A model generated the notes under the pieces. It was not told the DNA's origin, ran no database searches, and saw nothing but the letters and a program-made list of their open reading frames with translations. Source: Nostoc calcicola FACHB-3891 (GTDB lineage: Bacteria; Cyanobacteriota; Cyanobacteriia; Cyanobacteriales; Nostocaceae). From it: 64,000 nt of DNA. Shown here one piece after another: positions 45,801-53,956 of this stretch. Each line of letters starts with the position of its first letter. Position 1 is the stretch's first letter. Location: NCBI RefSeq assembly GCF_014697355.1, contig NZ_JACJRQ010000028.1, positions 1 through 64,000 on the forward strand. Reading direction: 5' to 3'. A program made the translations under genes and the position numbers.

Positions 45801-46538
45801 ACCGTAGGATTCATAGCCCTCACGGTAACAACCTGATTGCTTGCCATGTTGCAACAGTGTGTCAAAATTATCCAGAATCAGCAAGCAGCGAAATTTTCGC
45901 AGGTACTCGATTAAACAGTTGATTTGCTCGTGAGGATCGGCGGGCAATGTGATAACTTGTTGACAAGAAAGAATTTTGATGAATTCAGTTAGCTTGTCGT
46001 GGAAAAAAGGTGCGTGCCGTAGCGATCGCCAAATGACATACTGAAATTCTCCCTGCAATTGTTCTGCTAACTTTACTGACAGTGCGGTTTTGCCCATACC
46101 ACCCATACCTAGTAAAGTTACCACACGAGTGCGTGAAGCGTAGCTGTCGCCTTTAGGCGAATCGCCCACAATCCATTTACTCAAGGTTTCTAATTCAGTA
46201 GTACGTCCATAGAAGCGGGAAACATCGATCGCTTCTCCCCAGTCGATGTGAGGTGTGAAAACTTGGGAGGTGTTTGCACCATTTTGATGGTGTGCGGCTC
46301 GCTTCAGGACACCGTGGAGATTATTCTTGGTAACTTTTTCACCCAAAGCTTGAGAAAGCGATCGCCATAGTTGCGAACCAACATCTTTAATGTGTCCGGG
46401 ATCGTATGTGACTTCTCGCGCCATTTCTGAGTAAGTTTTTCCTTCCCAGGTGTGGCGAAATACAGCCTCTTGGGCTTTTGTTAAGCGTCCTCGTTTCAAT
46501 AATTGCTCAACGATAGCGATCGCTTCATCAACCGTCAT
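42900..46538 (-). CDS. STAND protein: vMAP-type N-terminal domain, NB-ARC ATPase and 14 WD40 repeats
   Basis: A 1212-residue protein. Residues 1-85 are a helical, HTH-like domain (TKAQEAVFRHTWEGKTYSEM) common at the N-terminus of cyanobacterial STAND proteins. The NB-ARC module has the P-loop GMGGMGKT (144-151), Walker B LLILDNFD and the sensor region VLTSREKPT. A winged-helix and helical arm follow to about residue 540, then a short pentapeptide-like stretch, then 14 WD40 repeats (about 575-1195; blades end in KLWD/KIWD), enough for two seven-bladed propellers. STAND ATPases oligomerise when the repeat domain senses a ligand; some act in antiphage defence, others in signalling. No nuclease or protease effector domain is seen, so the effector would be the N-terminal domain or a partner. 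Residues of about 125-137 derive from a genomic repeat. Confidence 0.92.
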   Translation of the reverse strand: MTVDEAIAIVEQLLKRGRLTKAQEAVFRHTWEGKTYSEMAREVTYDPGHIKDVGSQLWRSLSQALGEKVTKNNLHGVLKRAAHHQNGANTSQVFTPHIDWGEAIDVSRFYGRTTELETLSKWIVGDSPKGDSYASRTRVVTLLGMGGMGKTALSVKLAEQLQGEFQYVIWRSLRHAPFFHDKLTEFIKILSCQQVITLPADPHEQINCLIEYLRKFRCLLILDNFDTLLQHGKQSGCYREGYESYGELLWRLGETRHQSCIVLTSREKPTQVAALEGDGLPVRTLALSGLEVAAGETILSLKGLFSTDNETRQLIECYRGNPLALKIAATSIRDLYEGSITRFFTEGTTIFNGIGNLLEQQFQRLSGLEQQVMYWLAIHRESVSVAELQTSLAAPLSKPKLIEVLESLSWRSLIENKSGGFTQQPVVMEYVTDCLIEQVCQEIVTESPRYLLSHALMKAQAKEYIRDSQIHLIVLPVLDRLQVALGSTRQLEHKLGRLINKLQDEIADIVGYGGGNLLNLLVQLETDLTGYDFSRLNIRDCDLHRRSPTQASLNLHQVNFSQTTFRECVFAATFSGITSVVFSPDGCCLATSDTNGEIYIWDANNGKQLFSCKEHNNWVWNVAFSPVHPVLVSCGQDHTIKLWDTTTGKYLKTLHGHTSIVIALGFSPDGQFLASGSDDRTVKLWDLTTAECVQTLEHGSCVWSVAFHPTGKTLATAGEDNTIKLWNLETGCCVQTLKGHQHWVKAIAFSPEGQRLVSGSFDRAVKLWDLRTGVWMCVMTLLGHTGFVTSVAFSPQGDRVASSSYDQTVKIWDIHTGKCLDTLKKHTNRIWSIAFHPQGHLIASGGDDHAARVWEVSTGQCTKTIQGHRNAIYGIAHNWQQNLLASGHEDQTIKLWDVNLNAPQQLKVGLQPFRILRGHSNRVFCVAFSPNGQFLASGSADRTIKLWSPHTGKCLNTLHGHGSWVWAIAFAPDGNLLASAGHDHTIKIWDVHSGECCQTLQGHPGSVLAIALSQDGKTLFSSGYEKIVKQWDVETGKCLNTWEADSNRVWAVNVSPDGRYIATGGDEQIVKLWDIHTGTCQRIFQGHTGQIISILFTADGSRMISSSSDRTIKIWHLATGDCLATLKNHQNWVWSLSLSQGDRTLLSCSQDETINCWDIATAQCWTTLRPARPYEGTIITEVKGLTEAEISTLKALGAVEVKSGCSIPVNFR
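46131..46166. repeat. Palindromic-repeat fragment inserted in the STAND gene
   Basis: GCGTGAAGCGTAGCTGTCGC and the following CTTTAGGCGAATCGCC form a GC-rich, partly self-complementary block of a kind scattered in Nostoc-type genomes. It encodes about GDSPKGDSYASR in the linker just before the P-loop and keeps the frame. Confidence 0.65.
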
Positions 46539-47291
46539 TTATTCGGTAATAATACAGGTTAACTACAATATTCCCACGCCAAACTGGATTTTTCACAAAA
46601 ATTTACGTAAATCTACCAAAAAAAACCGACTTTTTCTGACCTTTTCCGACCTACAAAGTTGATACAAGGCTGTAGAGTATTTAGAAAAGCAGTTTTAGGG
46701 CGTGTTATCAATTAGGTAAACTGGAGTCAGTGATGCTTAGGATTAAGCAAATAGAGAAATCCAGCATTTTTAGATGGTCTACCGCGTCCGGTGTGTTGCC
46801 TAACTCGGTTAACTTGAATATCATTCAATTGGTGTAATACCAATTCTCTATAAACTTGCACTAAATAATTGAATCTCTCTTCTTGCTATTTTCTTGGCGC
46901 TCTTGGCGTTCTTGGCGGTTCGTTTTAAAAATAAAGTCGATCTTCACAGAGAATTGGTATAAGAGGATGTTTGAAAAGTATTTTTCATAACATCAAAGCG
47001 TCGGAAACCTTACCCCCCTAGCCCCCTTCCCTACGAGGGAATGGGGGTTTCAAAGCCTCTCCCCGAAGCGGAGAGAGGTTTGGAGAGGGGTTTATAGTAT
47101 ACTTTACGACTTTTCAAACATCCTCTAAGAGTAATTTACGATTGATACGTTCGGCAGTCAGTCGTGCATCCTTCTCAAGATATCTCTAAATAATAGGTAT
47201 TCAACCGAACATGATATCAGTGGTCAAAATTCAGCCAGGTATTCTGTAGGACTAGCGGATAAATAAAGATTGCTGAATTCTGAATTCTTTT
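46539..47291. mobile_element. Two adjacent MITE-like elements in an intergenic region
   Basis: Element one (46837-46960, 124 bp) has perfect ends ATACCAATTCTCT and AGAGAATTGGTAT. Element two (46962-47126, 165 bp) has 18-bp perfect ends AGAGGATGTTTGAAAAGT and its reverse complement, with TAA next to GAGGATG on the left and after CATCCTC on the right. Its interior is a CCCCCTAGCCCCCTTCCC tract with hairpins. They abut each other. The rest of the region has no gene; a GAATTC-type stretch ends it at about 47290. Confidence 0.75.
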
Positions 47292-47945
47292 TCAAGCTTT
47301 CTTAGCAGGTGCATTAGTCACTCGTGCATCTACAATATTTTGCGATACGTTTGGAATAAACCAATTCACTTCACCAGGTTTCAAGATTTTAGTACCAGCT
47401 TGATTGAATTCAATGACCCCAGTATCTGAATTTGTCTTCAAAACTAAGTTAGTTCCATTAGGAACCTTGATTGCAATACCACCCGGTAATTCTTCCTCTT
47501 GTCCATTGACACCCAAAGCGATCGCTTTAACATCATTTGGTAGATAAACTCCCTTACAATTCCATCTATCTTTGGTTGTCTCACCATTCCCCAGAAAATA
47601 CAATGCAGCCCCTTCGGAGTATTCATCATCATCAAGATTTGGTTCAGCACCGTAGATAGCTAAAGTTTTTCCTGTTTGATTACTGCACTGACCCCAGTCG
47701 ATTCCTGACTCGAAAGCATATTTTTGCAACTCTAGCTCATTAATCTTTCGATCGATTTGCTCTGCTGTAGAACCCTCTAATTGAGCTTGGGTTTCTTTGA
47801 CAACCTGCAAATTATTTAATTCTTCAGTCAAATTTATATAATCAGGATTTTCGGAATATTCAGGGCGATCGGCTAACGAAGGTTCCGCAAATACTAGATT
47901 TACCAGTAATACGACTACCATCAAAATATATTTAAAGCTTTTCAT
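47292..47945 (-). CDS. Secreted protein of unknown function
   Basis: The start is set at ATG 47945, which gives a clean signal peptide (MKSFKYILMVVVLLVNLVFA, then a likely cleavage after ADR-preceding residues); a longer frame to 48038 adds an unlikely extension. The mature part of about 195 residues begins with a helical section (EELNNLQVVKETQAQLEG) and continues as a beta-rich domain with two Cys (GQCSNQTG and DRWNCKGVYLPND) that may pair. I do not recognise a family. The C-terminal segment resembles a small beta-sandwich, but this is only an impression. It is monocistronic. Confidence 0.7.
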   Translation of the reverse strand: MKSFKYILMVVVLLVNLVFAEPSLADRPEYSENPDYINLTEELNNLQVVKETQAQLEGSTAEQIDRKINELELQKYAFESGIDWGQCSNQTGKTLAIYGAEPNLDDDEYSEGAALYFLGNGETTKDRWNCKGVYLPNDVKAIALGVNGQEEELPGGIAIKVPNGTNLVLKTNSDTGVIEFNQAGTKILKPGEVNWFIPNVSQNIVDARVTNAPAKKA

Positions 47946-48038
47946 GTTTTTGTTCCAAGTTTTAAAATTTGCAGTTGATGACATTTTAAACACAACTGTC
48001 AACATTATAACTAATGTTAAATCTTCAATTTTTTTCAC

Positions 48039-48597
48039 AAATCACCCCTAAGACTTCGATTTTTTGAGGGATTACAAGCATCAATTTCAGTCTTACGTAT
48101 CATTGAAACTGCTTTTTGAAAATACTGCTATGTAAAGATAATTTTATACTAGTTATTGTTCAGCAATCATATCGGCAAAAATTAGCTTTATCCAAATATG
48201 TATTAATTTCATCACCCGCTACAATTTAATTTCAATAATTCCGATAGATTTATCGGGTATTATTTATAACTAGTAAAAATGAATATTTATGATATTCATT
48301 AGCAAAAATGAACTTGAAATATTCCGCGTTACATAGCACATTATCGAGTTTTGATTTACAGAAATAAAAATCAAGTTCAGATTTTTACTAATACTTGATT
48401 GTGGTAAATATATCGGGTAGTATTAAATCTATCTAGGGAAATACGACTAAAGACATAGATATGTAAGTGAGAGATATATCGATATGTGTAAGTAGAAATC
48501 GGCGACTGGTCAAGGGGAGATTTAACTCAAAAGTTAACTTTTAATTACCCGTATCTCTATCGATATATGCGTCTTTTCAAACATTAAAATTTGCTCA
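48039..48597. promoter_or_regulatory. Upstream region of the APC permease gene
   Basis: AT-rich with repeated ATCGGGTA and TATCGATAT motifs: TTTATCGGGTATTATTTATA near 48250, ATATATCGGGTAGTATTAAA near 48409, and CGATATGTG/CTATCGATATATGCG near 48480 and 48557. These direct and inverted copies could be operator sites, but I cannot name a regulator. No gene is present. Confidence 0.4.
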
Positions 48598-50049
48598 ATG
48601 AAAACAGAAAAACCATCCCATCAGAGTATTCATGGTTTAAGACCAGATTGTCTTTCTTTCTCGGAAGTATTGGCGCAATCTTTTGCCGTAATTGCACCGA
48701 CGACAATACCAGCATCTAATATTGGCTTAATTGTTGCGCTTTCAGGAAACGGCACTTGGCTGAGTTTTCTGATTGGTTTGATAGGATTATTGTTTGTGAG
48801 TATCAACATCAACCAATTTGCCAGCCGCTCGGCTTCTCCAGGTTCACTGTACTCTTATATTTCCAAAGGTCTTGGTTCTACAGCGGGTGTTGTTTGTGGC
48901 TGGAGTTTGGTACTGGCTTATTTATTTACTGGGATGTCTGTTTTGTGTGGTTTTGCCAACTTCAGCGGTGTTTTAATAGGTCATTTGGGCATTCATCCCT
49001 CTAGTATTACATTGCTGGCGATCGGTGCAGGGATTTCTTGGTATGCAGCCTATAAAGATATCCAACTTTCAGCTGTAGCAATCAATAGGATGGAAGGCGC
49101 TTCAATCCTATTGATTGCAATCTTATGCATAATTATTTGGGCACACAAAGGTTTTGCGTTGGATATGTCCCAATTAAGCCTTTCCGGTACAACTCCAGGT
49201 AGTGTGGCTACGGGACTTGTATTGGTAATGTTTGCTTTCTCTGGCTTTGAAAGTGCTACATCTTTGGGTGATGAAGCAAAAAAACCATTACAAACGATCC
49301 CTAAATCTGTGATGGGTAGTGTCATCCTCGCCGGTCTGTTCTACATATCAACAACATATATAGAAGTCCTGGGCTTTAGTGGTACTGGTGTCTCCATTAC
49401 TCAAACTGAAGAACCTCTGGGTTTTTTATCCCAACAAGCAGGAGTTGGCTTTTTGGGAGAATTTGTGGCTTTGGGTGCTTTATTTAGCTTCTTTGCTTGC
49501 ATCCTTGGTAGCATCAACCCGGCCGCTAGAGTGTTTTTCTTGATGGCGCGTCATGGTCTATTCCATTCCTCATTGGGAACAGCACACTCATCTAACAAAA
49601 CGCCCCACGTTGCAGTCACGATGTGTTCGTTGATAACATTTTTCGTGCCCGCTGTCATGTCCCTATTTAATATCAAGTTGTTTGAGAGTATGGGTTATTT
49701 GGGGGCAATTTGTAGCTACGGATTTTTAACAGTCTACATTCTGATTTCCGTTGCGGCTCCAGTTTACCTATACAAAATTAGAAAACTCCGGCGGCGAGAT
49801 GTGGTGTTTTCCGTTGTCGGAGTTGGGTTCATGATGATTCCAGTTTTAGGTAGTGTAGGAATTCCTGGCAGTACACTTTTTCCAGTTCCCGAAGCTCCTT
49901 ACAATGCCTTTCCCTACTTGTTCTTGTCATACATACTTGTCACTTGTGGGTGGTTCATTATCAAAAGACTACGTTCTCCAAACCTAGTTGTGAAAATGCG
50001 CCAAGGAATTGAAGAGATTCACACTAGATTCAGCGATACCAGGAATTGA
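48598..50049 (+). CDS. APC-superfamily amino acid permease
   Basis: A 483-residue membrane protein with about twelve to fourteen predicted helices. The helix-1 region SFAVIAPTTIPASNIGLIVAL and helix-6 region VMFAFSGFESATSLGDEAKKP are typical of the amino acid-polyamine-organocation superfamily. The substrate is not evident. The C-terminal tail is hydrophilic (EEIHTRFSDTRN). It is followed by short repeats and then a CadD-like gene on the same strand. ATG 48598 has no strong ribosome binding site. Confidence 0.9.
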   Translation: MKTEKPSHQSIHGLRPDCLSFSEVLAQSFAVIAPTTIPASNIGLIVALSGNGTWLSFLIGLIGLLFVSININQFASRSASPGSLYSYISKGLGSTAGVVCGWSLVLAYLFTGMSVLCGFANFSGVLIGHLGIHPSSITLLAIGAGISWYAAYKDIQLSAVAINRMEGASILLIAILCIIIWAHKGFALDMSQLSLSGTTPGSVATGLVLVMFAFSGFESATSLGDEAKKPLQTIPKSVMGSVILAGLFYISTTYIEVLGFSGTGVSITQTEEPLGFLSQQAGVGFLGEFVALGALFSFFACILGSINPAARVFFLMARHGLFHSSLGTAHSSNKTPHVAVTMCSLITFFVPAVMSLFNIKLFESMGYLGAICSYGFLTVYILISVAAPVYLYKIRKLRRRDVVFSVVGVGFMMIPVLGSVGIPGSTLFPVPEAPYNAFPYLFLSYILVTCGWFIIKRLRSPNLVVKMRQGIEEIHTRFSDTRN

Positions 50050-50163
50050 CTGGGGAGATGGGGAGGTGGGGAGATGGGGAGGAATAACTCTTAACTCCTA
50101 ACTCCTAACTCCTAACTTCTAACTCCTAACTCCCAACGCCAAAATCCAAAATCCAAAATTAAT
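50050..50163. repeat. GGGGAGATGG and CTCCTAA repeats
   Basis: GGGGAGATGGGGAGGTGGGG (50051-50080) is followed by six CTAACTC-type heptamers (50085-50130) and CCAAAATC units. They fill the spacer between the permease and CadD-like genes. Confidence 0.65.
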
Positions 50164-50808
50164 ATGAGCGGCTTAGTTACTGCTATTAGCACTGGTGCAG
50201 CTGCCTTTAGTGCTACAAACATCGATGATATTGTTATTTTGACGCTGTTTTTTTCCCAGGTAAATGCTAAGTTTCGGCGTTGGCACATAGTTACTGGTCA
50301 GTATCTAGGTTTCACGGCGCTAGTAATGGCTAGTCTTCCTGGTTTTTTTGGGGGCTTAATGTTACCAAAACCTTGGATTGGACTATTTGGTTTAGTACCC
50401 ATAGCAATTGGTATCAAGTGCTTGGTAAATCGAGAAGATGATGAATCAGAAGAAGATGAAACACAAACAGAGCAGTCTGAAAACTCGTATTTAAGTAAAT
50501 TTCTCAATTTTCAAACTTACAGCGTAGCAGCGGTAACCTTTGCCAATGGCACTGACAATATCAGTATCTACGTTCCTTTATTTGCTAGCAGTACTTGGGA
50601 GAGTCTGCTAATAATTCTGGGAGTGTTTTTTATGCTAGTAGGATTTCTATGCTTGGTGGCATACAAATTAACTCATAATGCAGCGATCGCTAATCTTTTG
50701 ACTCGTTACGGTAACGATTTTATGCCTTTTGTCTTAATAGGATTAGGCGCTTTTATCATTGTGGATAGTGGTAGCTTGAGTTTACTTAATTTATTAAATA
50801 GTCATTAG
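50164..50808 (+). CDS. CadD-like cadmium resistance/cation transporter
   Basis: A 214-residue membrane protein with about five or six helices. The N-terminal AAAFSATNIDDIVILTLFFSQ and the mid-protein FANGTDNISIYVPLFA are the two acidic repeat motifs of the CadD family, placing Asp residues within the membrane. A hydrophilic acidic loop (about residues 88-108, EDDESEEDET) separates the two halves and could bind metal. Family members in Gram-positives export cadmium; cyanobacterial members are largely untested. It shares its strand with the permease upstream. Confidence 0.85.
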   Translation: MSGLVTAISTGAAAFSATNIDDIVILTLFFSQVNAKFRRWHIVTGQYLGFTALVMASLPGFFGGLMLPKPWIGLFGLVPIAIGIKCLVNREDDESEEDETQTEQSENSYLSKFLNFQTYSVAAVTFANGTDNISIYVPLFASSTWESLLIILGVFFMLVGFLCLVAYKLTHNAAIANLLTRYGNDFMPFVLIGLGAFIIVDSGSLSLLNLLNSH

Positions 50809-51001
50809 TCATTAATCATTAGTCATTAGTTATTTTCCTTATCTCCCCACCTCCCCATCTCCCCATCTCTCTACTCCCCACCTCCCCAAAAATATGAACC
50901 ACTCAACCTGTCAACAGTAAGCAACTTGGCCTTTAAGTTTTAAAGAATACAAAAATTATTTTGGCATCTTGATATACATGTAAAAAAAAGAGGTATGAAA
51001 T
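50809..51001. repeat. Short repeats in spacer
   Basis: TAGTCATTAGTCATT and CTCCCCACCTCCCC tracts occupy 50801-50890. The rest carries the promoter of the TauE-DUF1634 pair. Confidence 0.5.
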
Positions 51002-51838
51002 TTGTCAATTTTAGAATTTTCTTTACTAGTTTGGATTGGTTCATTTAGCGCTGGCTTTTTAGGGGCGTTAACTGGGTTAGGGGGTGGAGTAGTAATTGTT
51101 CCTTTATTAACTTCAGTATTTGGTGTCGATCTTCGATATGCTGTTGGTGCTTCCCTAGTATCTGTAATTGCTACTTCTTTGGGTGCAGCATCTACTTACA
51201 TTAAAAAAGGCTATACCAATTTGCGATTGGGAATGTTTTTAGAAGTAGGGACAACTATCGGTGCGATCGCTGGTGCTATGATTGCTACTTTTGTGTCTGT
51301 GAAAGCGCTCACTGTTGTATTAGCGATCGTCCTCATTTATTCAGCATACCTTTCACAACGACCCAGAATAGAAAATACCGAAGATCAACCCGCAGATCCT
51401 TTAGCAAACTATCTAAAACTCAATAACAGTTATCCAACTCCTGATGGACTGATGTCTTATCAAGTTCATTCAGTACCAATAGGGTTTGGCATGATGATTT
51501 TAGCTGGGGTGCTTTCTGGATTGCTGGGTATTGGTTCTGGCGGATTTAAGGTGTTGGCGATGGATCAAGCTATGCGCCTACCCTTCAAAGTTTCTACCAC
51601 CACTAGCAATTTTATGATCGGTGTGACGGCAGCAGCCTCAGCCGGAGTTTACTTAGCACGAGGTTATATCGATCCGGGACTATCCATGCCAGTAATGTTG
51701 GGAGTACTACCTGGTGCTTTTTTGGGCGCACGAGTCCTTGCAGGGACTCAAACACAGATTTTAAGAACTATTTTCAGTCTTGTACTGGTGGTAATGGCTT
51801 TAAAGATGGTCTACAACAATTTAATAGGGGGGCTGTAA
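51002..51838 (+). CDS. TauE/SafE-family anion exporter
   Basis: A 278-residue membrane protein starting at TTG 51002, with GAGGT about ten bases upstream. It has about eight helices in two halves, each with the family motif: LGALTGLGGGVVIVPLLTS in the first and LSGLLGIGSGGFKVLAMDQA in the second. The family exports sulfite, sulfoacetate and related organosulfur anions, or acts in other anion movement; the substrate cannot be read from sequence. It is directly followed, with a 1-bp gap, by a DUF1634 gene, a pairing widespread in bacteria and archaea. Confidence 0.9.
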   Translation: MSILEFSLLVWIGSFSAGFLGALTGLGGGVVIVPLLTSVFGVDLRYAVGASLVSVIATSLGAASTYIKKGYTNLRLGMFLEVGTTIGAIAGAMIATFVSVKALTVVLAIVLIYSAYLSQRPRIENTEDQPADPLANYLKLNNSYPTPDGLMSYQVHSVPIGFGMMILAGVLSGLLGIGSGGFKVLAMDQAMRLPFKVSTTTSNFMIGVTAAASAGVYLARGYIDPGLSMPVMLGVLPGAFLGARVLAGTQTQILRTIFSLVLVVMALKMVYNNLIGGL

Positions 51839-51839
51839 A

Positions 51840-52418
51840 ATGTATAAATTGAATGCTGGTTTTCGCTGGGCACCATCGACACAGGCAGAGAGTAAAGTAA
51901 TTGCACTAACTTTACCACAGAAAAATTCACACTCTGATATTGAGAAGTTGGAAGCACAGCAAGTTACCACAGTGGCAGAATTGCCGAATAGTTCGGAAAT
52001 CGATGCTAACAAAAACGTAACGAAAACATCAAGTGAGCAACAATTAGAATATTTGTTAAGTAACCTGCTTAAATATGGGGTTTTGATAGCTAGTGCTGTG
52101 GTTTTATTGGGGGGTATCCTCTATTTGATTCATCACGGTGGTGAACCTGCGGAATATCACTTTTTTCGGGGAGAACCATTGCAATTTCGCTCTCCTGTAG
52201 GTGTAGTGCAAGCAGTTTTATCAGGTAGCGATGCCTACGGCGGGCTACGCCTACGCGGTATTATTCAACTGGGACTATTACTGTTAATTGCTACTCCAAT
52301 TTTACGAGTGATTATTTCTCTATTGGCTTTTCTAGTTCAGCGAGAATTTATTTATGTAATTGTTACTTTATTAGTATTAGCTAGTCTGACTTACAGCCTT
52401 GTAGGAGCATATTATTAA
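51840..52418 (+). CDS. DUF1634 membrane protein, partner of the TauE/SafE protein
   Basis: A 192-residue protein. The first 60 residues are hydrophilic. Then come three membrane helices: YGVLIASAVVLLGGILYLI (about 70-90), LGLLLLIATPILRVIISLLA (about 145-165) and FIYVIVTLLVLASLTYSL (about 170-190). FRGEPLQFRSPVGVVQAVL is the DUF1634 core. The segment DAYGGLRLR (about residues 131-139) comes from a GC-rich palindromic repeat inserted in frame just before the second helix. It is translationally linked to the TauE-like gene, so it is probably a subunit or assembly factor of that transporter; no function is proven. Confidence 0.85.
   Translation: MYKLNAGFRWAPSTQAESKVIALTLPQKNSHSDIEKLEAQQVTTVAELPNSSEIDANKNVTKTSSEQQLEYLLSNLLKYGVLIASAVVLLGGILYLIHHGGEPAEYHFFRGEPLQFRSPVGVVQAVLSGSDAYGGLRLRGIIQLGLLLLIATPILRVIISLLAFLVQREFIYVIVTLLVLASLTYSLVGAYY
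52228..52256. repeat. GC-rich palindromic repeat inside the DUF1634 gene
   Basis: The block GCGATGCCTACGGCGGGCTA plus CGCCTACGC is a known style of Nostoc dispersed repeat (TACGGCGGGCTACGCCTAC is almost self-complementary). It adds 27 bp, nine codons, in frame. Confidence 0.7.
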
Positions 52419-52958
52419 TCTTCTTCTCAAGGGTTAATACCCTTTATTTGTGAAGCTGCATATAATTCACCCCCGGCTATCGCCGTTCCCCCAAAGCATT
52501 GGGGGGACTACAGGAGGGTTGCATCTTCATACAGAATTAAGTAAGTCGGCGTAAATAATTATTGTTCGAGTAACGCAGGGGGAGAAAGAGTTTGAACCTT
52601 ATTTACTTTTGTTTACACAGTTTGGTTTTATTGCACCGACTTACTTAATATCAGGGGTAAATTAACACTTTTAACCCTTAAGGGACTTCCAAATACAATA
52701 ATCAATCGCTATGTAGGCAGGGGGGCAGTTCTTGCTGGCAGCAGGGGAGAGAAAGAAAACTATATATCTAAAAAAATTGGTTAATTTATTTTTTGGAAGT
52801 CTTTAATATAAAGGTATTTCAATTTACCAAAAATTAAATCTTTCCCAACCATTATAGCGATTCCCATTCAAGTGAGGTACAAAATTATATCGCACGTTGC
52901 AGGGGCGAACGACCGTTCGCCCCTACGGGTGTACCTCATTAGATAGAGAAACGCTATA
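52419..52958. mobile_element. Intergenic region with two small inverted-repeat elements
   Basis: Copy 2 of the GGGACTTCC element is at 52682-52803: left end GGGACTTCC, right end GGAAGTCTT, with TAA at 52679-52681 and 52804-52806. Its interior matches copy 1 (CAATCGCTATGTAGGCAGGG). The second element is the TATAGCG type at 52853-52958, with outer TATAGCG/CGCTATA and inner GAGGTAC/GTACCTC pairs and a central hairpin (GGGGCGAACG with CGTTCGCCCC). The latter ends exactly at the stop codon of the next gene. No gene lies in this stretch. Confidence 0.75.
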
Positions 52959-53228
52959 TCAACCTTGTAAAAGTTCATTAATTGAGGTTAGACTTTGTTG
53001 AATTAGTTCTATTAGATAAGTTCTTAATGAATCAAGGGTTCCCACTGAAAAATTTAATAATCCCACAGCATATAACAGACTTGAAATACCAATAATTAGA
53101 GCCAAAAATCTGCCAAAGCAACCTGGATTAATTTCAATAAAACCTAATTTAGATTGCCCGATAACAGCAATCGTTATAAACACAATTCCAGCGATGACAA
53201 ATGTGTTATTTGCAGTTAAATCTGTCAT
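52959..53228 (-). CDS. Small membrane protein of unknown function
   Basis: The start at ATG 53228 (MTDLTANNTFVIAGIV) gives 89 residues; an upstream ATG at 53288 would add a poorly conserved-looking leader. There are two hydrophobic helices (FVIAGIVFITIAVIG and FLALIIGISSLLYAVG) joined by a short loop with GFIEINPGCFGR, then a helical tail. I do not recognise a family. Its stop codon touches the end of the TATAGCG element, so the 3' end may have been altered by that insertion. Confidence 0.5.
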   Translation of the reverse strand: MTDLTANNTFVIAGIVFITIAVIGQSKLGFIEINPGCFGRFLALIIGISSLLYAVGLLNFSVGTLDSLRTYLIELIQQSLTSINELLQG

Positions 53229-53485
53229 TTTTGTATTCAGATAATTCAGTAGTTTTATTGTAGCTATTATGATTGCAGATTTGTGCAACGGCTATATGTA
53301 TGGAGAAGATCGAGGAGATGAATTAATAACCAATACTCCATGCCCTATGCCCAATACCAAATGACAAATTTTGCTGAAACTATGCATTTTGGGAGACTTT
53401 ACCATCAACAACCAAAAATTATATCAATCTTCTACTAGACTTCGATCTGCTTTTTAGTTTAAAATACACTAAGGAGATAGGAATA

Positions 53486-53956
53486 GTGGATTTTATGCAG
53501 AGCTTACAGAAAGTGAGTCAAGAGTTGAGCCTCGAAAACCAGACAGTGACTGAGCAGTTAGAACCAACTGTTTCATACGAGTTCAAAAAAGACATTTTCA
53601 AAAAGCTCAGAGGTGGATTTTTTCTAGTACTCGGATATCTATTGTCACCCCTATGCTGGTGGAATGACTTACTTTTTAATTTGCCGATAGCTTATGGTTT
53701 TGGGTATGGATGCAGCTTACTTTCCCCAAAATTATTTTTACCTTGTTCCATTATAGGATACTGGCTCTCTAATATTGTGGGAATTCTTTTGATGCAATTT
53801 GGTTCTCAGGAGATATTCCAAAAAGAACCCAAAAAGCATAACCTCAAAAAAGAGTTATTTACGGGTCTAATTTCTTCAACAGCTTACACCTTGTTGATTT
53901 TGCTATTAATCCAGTTGAAGATTCTTGATTCTCCCATTTTATTCTCTAACGATTAA
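53486..53956 (+). CDS. Small membrane protein of unknown function
   Basis: A 156-residue protein starting at GTG 53486, preceded by AAGGAGATAGG. An N-terminal hydrophilic part of about 45 residues precedes hydrophobic segments at about 50-65 (FFLVLGYLLSPLCWW), 70-110 and 130-148 (AYTLLILLLIQL). No family is recognised and no catalytic motif is seen. A hairpin (GGGTAGCAC with GTGCTACCC, 54004-54025) follows and may be its terminator. Confidence 0.65.
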   Translation: MDFMQSLQKVSQELSLENQTVTEQLEPTVSYEFKKDIFKKLRGGFFLVLGYLLSPLCWWNDLLFNLPIAYGFGYGCSLLSPKLFLPCSIIGYWLSNIVGILLMQFGSQEIFQKEPKKHNLKKELFTGLISSTAYTLLILLLIQLKILDSPILFSND

